From the NCBI RefSeq assembly GCF_002879885.1, contig NZ_PNYA01000032.1, positions 1-64,000 on the forward strand: a stretch of DNA of 64,000 nt, written 5' to 3'. Below are positions 60,159 to 64,000 of this stretch, piece by piece. The stretch is from Trinickia dabaoshanensis. Lineage in GTDB: Bacteria > Pseudomonadota > Gammaproteobacteria > Burkholderiales > Burkholderiaceae. Numbering within the stretch: position 1 is the stretch's first letter; each line of letters begins with the position of its first letter. Position numbers and translations under genes: made by a program. Under the pieces are notes generated by a model, which saw only the letters and a list, made by a program, of their open reading frames with translations, was not told where the DNA came from and ran no database searches.

Positions 60159-60512
60159 TCAGCCGCGCTGAGCCGCGACGACGACGATTTCGACGAGGCA
60201 TTCGGGATTGGCGAGCTTCGCCTCCACGGTGGCACGCGGCGGCGTGGCGCCTTCTTGAACCCACTCGTCCCATGCGGCGTTCATGCCTTGGAAATGAGCC
60301 ATGTCGGCCAAGTATATTTGCACCGACAGCAGTTGCGACTTGTCGCTGTTCGCTTCCGCGAGCAAACGGTCGATATGGCCAAGCACTTCGCGCGTCTGCC
60401 CGCCGATGTCCTGGTTCGTGTCCTCGGCGATCTGCCCGGCTAGGTAGACCGTGCCGTTGTGAATCGCGGTTTCCGAGAGACGCTTGCCGACGTGATGACG
60501 AATGACTGCCAT
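60159..60512 (-). CDS. RidA/YjgF-family protein
   Basis: A 117-aa RidA-superfamily protein, probably an enamine/imine deaminase or related housecleaning enzyme. The core reads NGTVYLAGQIAEDTNQDIGG with LLSVQIYLADMAHFQGMNAA and the final PPRATVEAKLANPECLVEIV. The Arg of PPRATVE matches the ligand-binding arginine of RidA. I start it at 60512; upstream in-frame sequence belongs to the neighbouring intergenic region. It precedes relA by 45 bases and may share a transcript. Confidence 0.9.
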   Translation of the reverse strand: MAVIRHHVGKRLSETAIHNGTVYLAGQIAEDTNQDIGGQTREVLGHIDRLLAEANSDKSQLLSVQIYLADMAHFQGMNAAWDEWVQEGATPPRATVEAKLANPECLVEIVVVAAQRG

Positions 60513-60570
60513 TTGAAGTCCTGATCCGGTACGTAAAGTTTCACGGGCCGCGCGGGGCGGCAAACCGCTA

Positions 60571-61476
60571 TTATGACTCGGGCGCGTCGTTGCCGACGAA
60601 GAACCGGCGCGCGATGCCGATCTGCTCCGGATCGAGAAAAGCCGGCGCATGCCCCACACCCTCGATTTCCACGCACGACACCGCTTTACCGCGCTCGACC
60701 ATGCTTGCCGCGGTCTGCGCCGAGAGCAAGTCCGACTCGGCGCCGCGCACGACCAGCACCGGGCCTGCAATTGCCTCGAACAGGCGCCACAACAGTTGCT
60801 CCGCGCCGAGTCCGGCGTCGGGGTTCACCGCGGCGAACGGCTGCGCGATCGCCGGATCGTAGCGCAATCCCCACCTCCCATCCTCGCGCTGACGCATGAG
60901 CGGCGCGTTGATCTCGTGCCACTCGTCGGCACTCAGCGGACCGAAGCCTGGGGCAACCGACGCAGCGTAATCGACGGCTTCGCGCAGCGTGCCGAAACTC
61001 GCGGGTTTGCCGAGATAGTCGCGGATCCGGTCCAGCGCGACCGGCTCGATATGCGGGCCGATGTCGTTCACGAGCAGCCTGCGAATCGGCGAGCTCGGCA
61101 AGCCGGCCAGCGTCATCCCGATCAACCCGCCCATGGACGTGCCGAACCAATCGACCGACTCCACGTCGAGCCGCGCGATCAGCGTGATCATGTCGGCGAC
61201 ATACTGCGGCACGATGTAGCGGCTCGAATCGCCGAGCCAATCGGACAAACCGCGGCCGACCACGTCCGGGCAGACGACGCGATATTCATCGGCGAGCGCT
61301 GCCGCGACACGATCGAAATCGCGGCCGGACCGCGTGAGACCGTGCACGCAGACGAGAACGCGCTTGTTGGCCGGATCGCCCCATTCCGAATAGGCCATCC
61401 GATGCAGGCCCGTGGGGCTCGCGCATTGCACGTAACGTTGCACGGGAGCCGCGGCTGTGAGCGTCGTTTGAGTCAT
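60571..61476 (-). CDS. Alpha/beta-fold hydrolase
   Basis: A 301-aa hydrolase. The oxyanion motif is CVHGLTRSGRDFD, the nucleophile elbow GTSMGGLIGM (Ser), and the acid/base are probably the Asp of GAESDLLSA and the His of EGVGHAPAF. GAGGA precedes the ATG at 61476. The substrate is unknown; it could be an esterase of small acyl compounds. The RidA gene follows 58 bases downstream. Confidence 0.9.
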   Translation of the reverse strand: MTQTTLTAAAPVQRYVQCASPTGLHRMAYSEWGDPANKRVLVCVHGLTRSGRDFDRVAAALADEYRVVCPDVVGRGLSDWLGDSSRYIVPQYVADMITLIARLDVESVDWFGTSMGGLIGMTLAGLPSSPIRRLLVNDIGPHIEPVALDRIRDYLGKPASFGTLREAVDYAASVAPGFGPLSADEWHEINAPLMRQREDGRWGLRYDPAIAQPFAAVNPDAGLGAEQLLWRLFEAIAGPVLVVRGAESDLLSAQTAASMVERGKAVSCVEIEGVGHAPAFLDPEQIGIARRFFVGNDAPES

Positions 61477-61669
61477 CGTATCGTCGTCCTCGGGTGGATA
61501 CGGCGCGGCGCGACGCTGCCAAGAGCGCATGACGTCGCGGCTGTCATCGATTGTAGTCACTTCGCGAAACGAGCGGTCTCCCCGCGCGCGAGCAACGCAC
61601 AGTCTAGGACGATCGGGGAACGGGCATTGTCTTGCCGATGACAGTTGGAACGCCGCGAGGTGTACCAAC

Positions 61670-61701
61670 GACAACGGGCGGCACCTTGGCCGCCCGTTGT
61701 C
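61670..61701 (-). terminator. Hairpin after scoB
   Basis: GACAACGGGCGG and CCGCCCGTTGTC form a perfect 12-bp stem with an 8-base loop, 33 bases past the scoB stop. It lacks a T-run but is strong enough to protect or end the transcript. Confidence 0.6.
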
Positions 61702-61734
61702 TTGTGCCTCGCGCGCGGCACGCGGACGGCGCGC

Positions 61735-62376
61735 TCAGTTCAGCGCGCTCGTATCGAGCGGCGCGCCCGTCTTCGCTTTGATTTCGTCGACCGTCACGCC
61801 CGGCGCGAGTTCGACGAGCTTAAGGCCCGCCTCGGTCACGTCGATGACGCCCAGATCCGTGATGATGCGATTGACGACGCCCACGCCCGTGAGCGGCAGC
61901 GTGCAGGCGTCGAGGATCTTGTGCTGGTCGCCCTTGGCCACATGCTCCATGAGCACGACGACGCGCTTGACGCCCGCCACGAGGTCCATCGCGCCGCCCA
62001 TCCCCTTGATCATCTTGCCGGGGATCATCCAGTTCGCGAGATCGCCGTTCTTGCTGATCTGCATGGCGCCGAGGATTGCCAGGTTGATATGGCCGCCGCG
62101 AATCATCGCGAACGAATCGGCCGACGAAAAAATCGACGAACCGGGCAGCGTCGTGATGGTTTGCTTGCCCGCGTTGATCAGATCGGCATCGAGCTCCTCC
62201 TCGGTCGGGGACGGGCCGATACCGAGCAGGCCGTTCTCCGATTGCAGCCAAACGTCCATGCCCGCGGGCACGTAGTTCGCCACGAGCGTCGGCAGCCCGA
62301 TGCCCAGGTTCACGTAAAAGCCGTCTTGCAGCTCCTGCGCCGCGCGCGCGGCCATCTCGTCACGTGTCCAAGCCAT
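61735..62376 (-). CDS. scoB: 3-oxoacid CoA-transferase subunit B
   Basis: A 213-aa beta subunit of succinyl-CoA:3-ketoacid CoA-transferase, used in acetoacetate breakdown. It starts [20 protein letters not shown], with [15 protein letters not shown]. The catalytic glutamate lies in [10 protein letters not shown]. The ATG at 62376 has GGAGAC upstream, and one base separates it from scoA. Confidence 0.95.
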   Translation of the reverse strand: MAWTRDEMAARAAQELQDGFYVNLGIGLPTLVANYVPAGMDVWLQSENGLLGIGPSPTEEELDADLINAGKQTITTLPGSSIFSSADSFAMIRGGHINLAILGAMQISKNGDLANWMIPGKMIKGMGGAMDLVAGVKRVVVLMEHVAKGDQHKILDACTLPLTGVGVVNRIITDLGVIDVTEAGLKLVELAPGVTVDEIKAKTGAPLDTSALN

Positions 62377-62377
62377 G

Positions 62378-63082
62378 TCAGTCTCCTTTCGCGCGCACGA
62401 CGCGTTGTTCGATGCGTTTCTCGGGATGCGCATTGAGCACGATGCGCTGCACGAAGATGCCGGGCGTATGGATCGCATCCGGATCGAGTTCGCCCACTTC
62501 GACGATCTCTTCGACTTCGGCCACCGTGATGCGCCCCGCCATCGCGCACATCGGGTTGAAGTTACGCGCCGTGCGGCGATAGATGAGGTTGCCGGCCTTG
62601 TCGGCCTTCCACGCTTTCACGAGCGCGACGTCGGCTGTGAGCGAATGCTCGAGCACGTACTGGCTATCGCCGAACTGACGCGTTTCCTTACCCTCGGCGA
62701 TGATCGTGCCGTAACCCGTGCGCGTGAAGAAGGCCGGGATGCCCGCGCCGCCGGCGCGCAGCTTTTCGGCCAGCGTGCCTTGCGGCGTGAACTCGAGTTC
62801 GAGTTCGCCCGACAGATACTGGCGCTCGAACTCCTTGTTTTCGCCCACGTACGACGAGATCATTTTTTTGATCTGCCGCGTTTGAAGCAACACGCCGAGG
62901 CCGAAGCCGTCCACACCCGCGTTGTTGCTGATGCATGTAATGCCCGCAACGCCCGTGTCGCGCAGGGCCGCGATCAACGCTTCGGGGATGCCGCACAGGC
63001 CGAAGCCGCCGACGGCGAACGTTTGACCGTCCGCAACGACGCCTTCGAGCGCGGCGGCCGCGCTTGGATAGACTTTATTCAT
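62378..63082 (-). CDS. scoA: 3-oxoacid CoA-transferase subunit A
   Basis: A 234-aa alpha subunit. Family motifs are [16 protein letters not shown], the CoA-binding glycine-rich stretch, and [16 protein letters not shown], with [20 protein letters not shown] and [20 protein letters not shown] later. It is the first gene of scoAB and is divergent from the PAS-LuxR regulator gene across 212 bases. Confidence 0.95.
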   Translation of the reverse strand: MNKVYPSAAAALEGVVADGQTFAVGGFGLCGIPEALIAALRDTGVAGITCISNNAGVDGFGLGVLLQTRQIKKMISSYVGENKEFERQYLSGELELEFTPQGTLAEKLRAGGAGIPAFFTRTGYGTIIAEGKETRQFGDSQYVLEHSLTADVALVKAWKADKAGNLIYRRTARNFNPMCAMAGRITVAEVEEIVEVGELDPDAIHTPGIFVQRIVLNAHPEKRIEQRVVRAKGD

Positions 63083-63294
63083 CTGTATGTCCCTTCCATG
63101 ATGGAAATCCGACGATCGGATCGGCACGAGTGAGAATGGTCGACATCGAACGCAATCGATGGCCATTTTAGTCGTCGTGCGCGCATTCGTTCATCTTCGA
63201 TACGCGCCGCCACACTCGATTTAATGGCCCAAAGGGTACGATGGTCCGCGCTTGCGGCACAATACGCAAAAATACATAAGCGAAAGCCCGCGAA

Positions 63295-63864
63295 ATGAGC
63301 GTCCGCTTGCCGCGAACCATGTCCAAAATCGATTATCAAACCGCATTCCATCTCGCGCCGATCGGCCTCGTGCTGTCGCGCGATCGGATCATCGAAGACT
63401 GCAACGACGCGGTGGCCGCGATCTTTCGCTGCGAGCGCTCGGCGCTGATCGGCCGTTCGTTCGAAGTGCTCTACCCGTCCTCGGACGAGTTCATGCGGAT
63501 CGGCGAGCGGATCGGGCCGATCATGACGGCCCAAGGCAGCTACGCCGACGATCGGATCATGAAGCGCGCCGATGGCGAACTATTCTGGTGCCATGTAACC
63601 GGGCGCGCGCTGGAACGGCAAGCCCCGCTTGCCGCGGGCGTCTGGACGTTCGAAGACTTGAGCGCGACGCGCCGCGTGGCCATCGAACTCACGCCGCGCG
63701 AGCGCGAAGTGGCCGCTCAACTCGCGACGGGTAAAACGAGCAAACAGATCGGGCGCGCTCTGGACATCAGCTCGCGCACGGTCGATATCTATCGCGCGCG
63801 TCTCATGCGCAAATTCGGCACGGGCAACGCGACCGAACTCATGCAGCGGCTGCTCGGGCACTGA
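63295..63864 (+). CDS. PAS-domain LuxR-type regulator
   Basis: A 189-aa regulator with an N-terminal PAS domain (FHLAPIGLVLSRDRIIEDCN; RRADGELFWCHVTGRALE-type core) and a LuxR HTH (LTPREREVAAQLATGKTSKQ, then SSRTVDIYRARLMRKF). The PAS domain places it outside the autoinducer-binding LuxR group at the left of the window. It is divergent from scoAB, so control of ketone-body use is plausible. An internal ATG at 63319 could be the true start. Confidence 0.88.
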   Translation: MSVRLPRTMSKIDYQTAFHLAPIGLVLSRDRIIEDCNDAVAAIFRCERSALIGRSFEVLYPSSDEFMRIGERIGPIMTAQGSYADDRIMKRADGELFWCHVTGRALERQAPLAAGVWTFEDLSATRRVAIELTPREREVAAQLATGKTSKQIGRALDISSRTVDIYRARLMRKFGTGNATELMQRLLGH

Positions 63865-63930
63865 ACGCCCCCCTCAGGCAGGAGGCGACCACGTGGCGCC
63901 CGTGTCGAAACGCGCGCGCCTTCAGGGCAA

Positions 63931-64000
63931 TCAGCCGGCGCTGACGAGATGCGGATGTTCGAGCAGTTCGCGCAAACGCTCGGGCAACGGCACGGAGCGC
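63931..64000 (-). CDS. 3' end of an unidentified gene cut by the window edge
   Basis: The minus strand reads RSVPLPERLRELLEHPHLVS, then AG and a TGA stop. The frame is open to the window end and the residue mix is protein-like, but it is too short to name. Confidence 0.4.
   Translation of the reverse strand, partial: RSVPLPERLRELLEHPHLVSAG

Overview
This is a high-GC chromosomal segment that reads as Burkholderiaceae, probably Paraburkholderia, Trinickia or Burkholderia. The evidence is the thrS-infC-rpmI-rplT-pheST-ihfA-merR block, an IhfA with a long N-terminal extension, a complete tad locus and the general protein style. No insertion sequence, CRISPR array, phage or integrase was seen. 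Genus and species cannot be fixed from sequence reading alone.

The left quarter (1-18.5 kb) is a Flp/Tad type IVc pilus factory in one tightly packed operon: flp, cpaA, cpaB, cpaC, a short cpaD-like lipoprotein gene, cpaE, cpaF, tadB, tadC, tadD, tadE, a second TadE/F-type gene and tadG. Many of its genes overlap by 1-4 bases. Six LuxR-type regulators with an autoinducer-binding-like domain bracket it, two upstream and four downstream. No luxI-type synthase is visible.

The next part (18.5-25.6 kb) holds a serine/threonine dehydratase with a divergent LysR gene, a RelE/ParE-Phd toxin-antitoxin pair, and a FadR-type GntR regulator divergent from dctA. Allantoicase and ureidoglycolate lyase genes (alc-allA) for allantoate breakdown follow, then a four-cysteine mini-protein.

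From 25.6 to 34.0 kb lies a complete kdp potassium-uptake operon on the minus strand: a small membrane ORF, kdpF, kdpA, kdpB, kdpC, kdpD, kdpE. The first two genes are too short for ordinary ORF calling. Next come an orphan exported 689-aa protein with a toxin-like tail, a TTG-start SGNH hydrolase and a LysR remnant beside an intact LysR gene.

From 39.2 to 47.4 kb is a reductive pyrimidine degradation cluster: hydA, an NCS1 permease, preA, preT, a carbamoyl-beta-alanine amidohydrolase and a divergent RutR-like TetR regulator. Two duplicated coiled-coil membrane proteins flank a lipoprotein gene at 47.4-49.3 kb.

The right part (49.3-64 kb) is conserved core: tRNA-Pro(GGG), a MerR regulator, ihfA, pheT, pheS, rplT, rpmI, infC (starting at ATC), thrS, tRNA-Val(GAC), relA, a RidA gene, an alpha/beta hydrolase, scoB-scoA and a PAS-LuxR regulator. 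Two genes are cut by the window edges.
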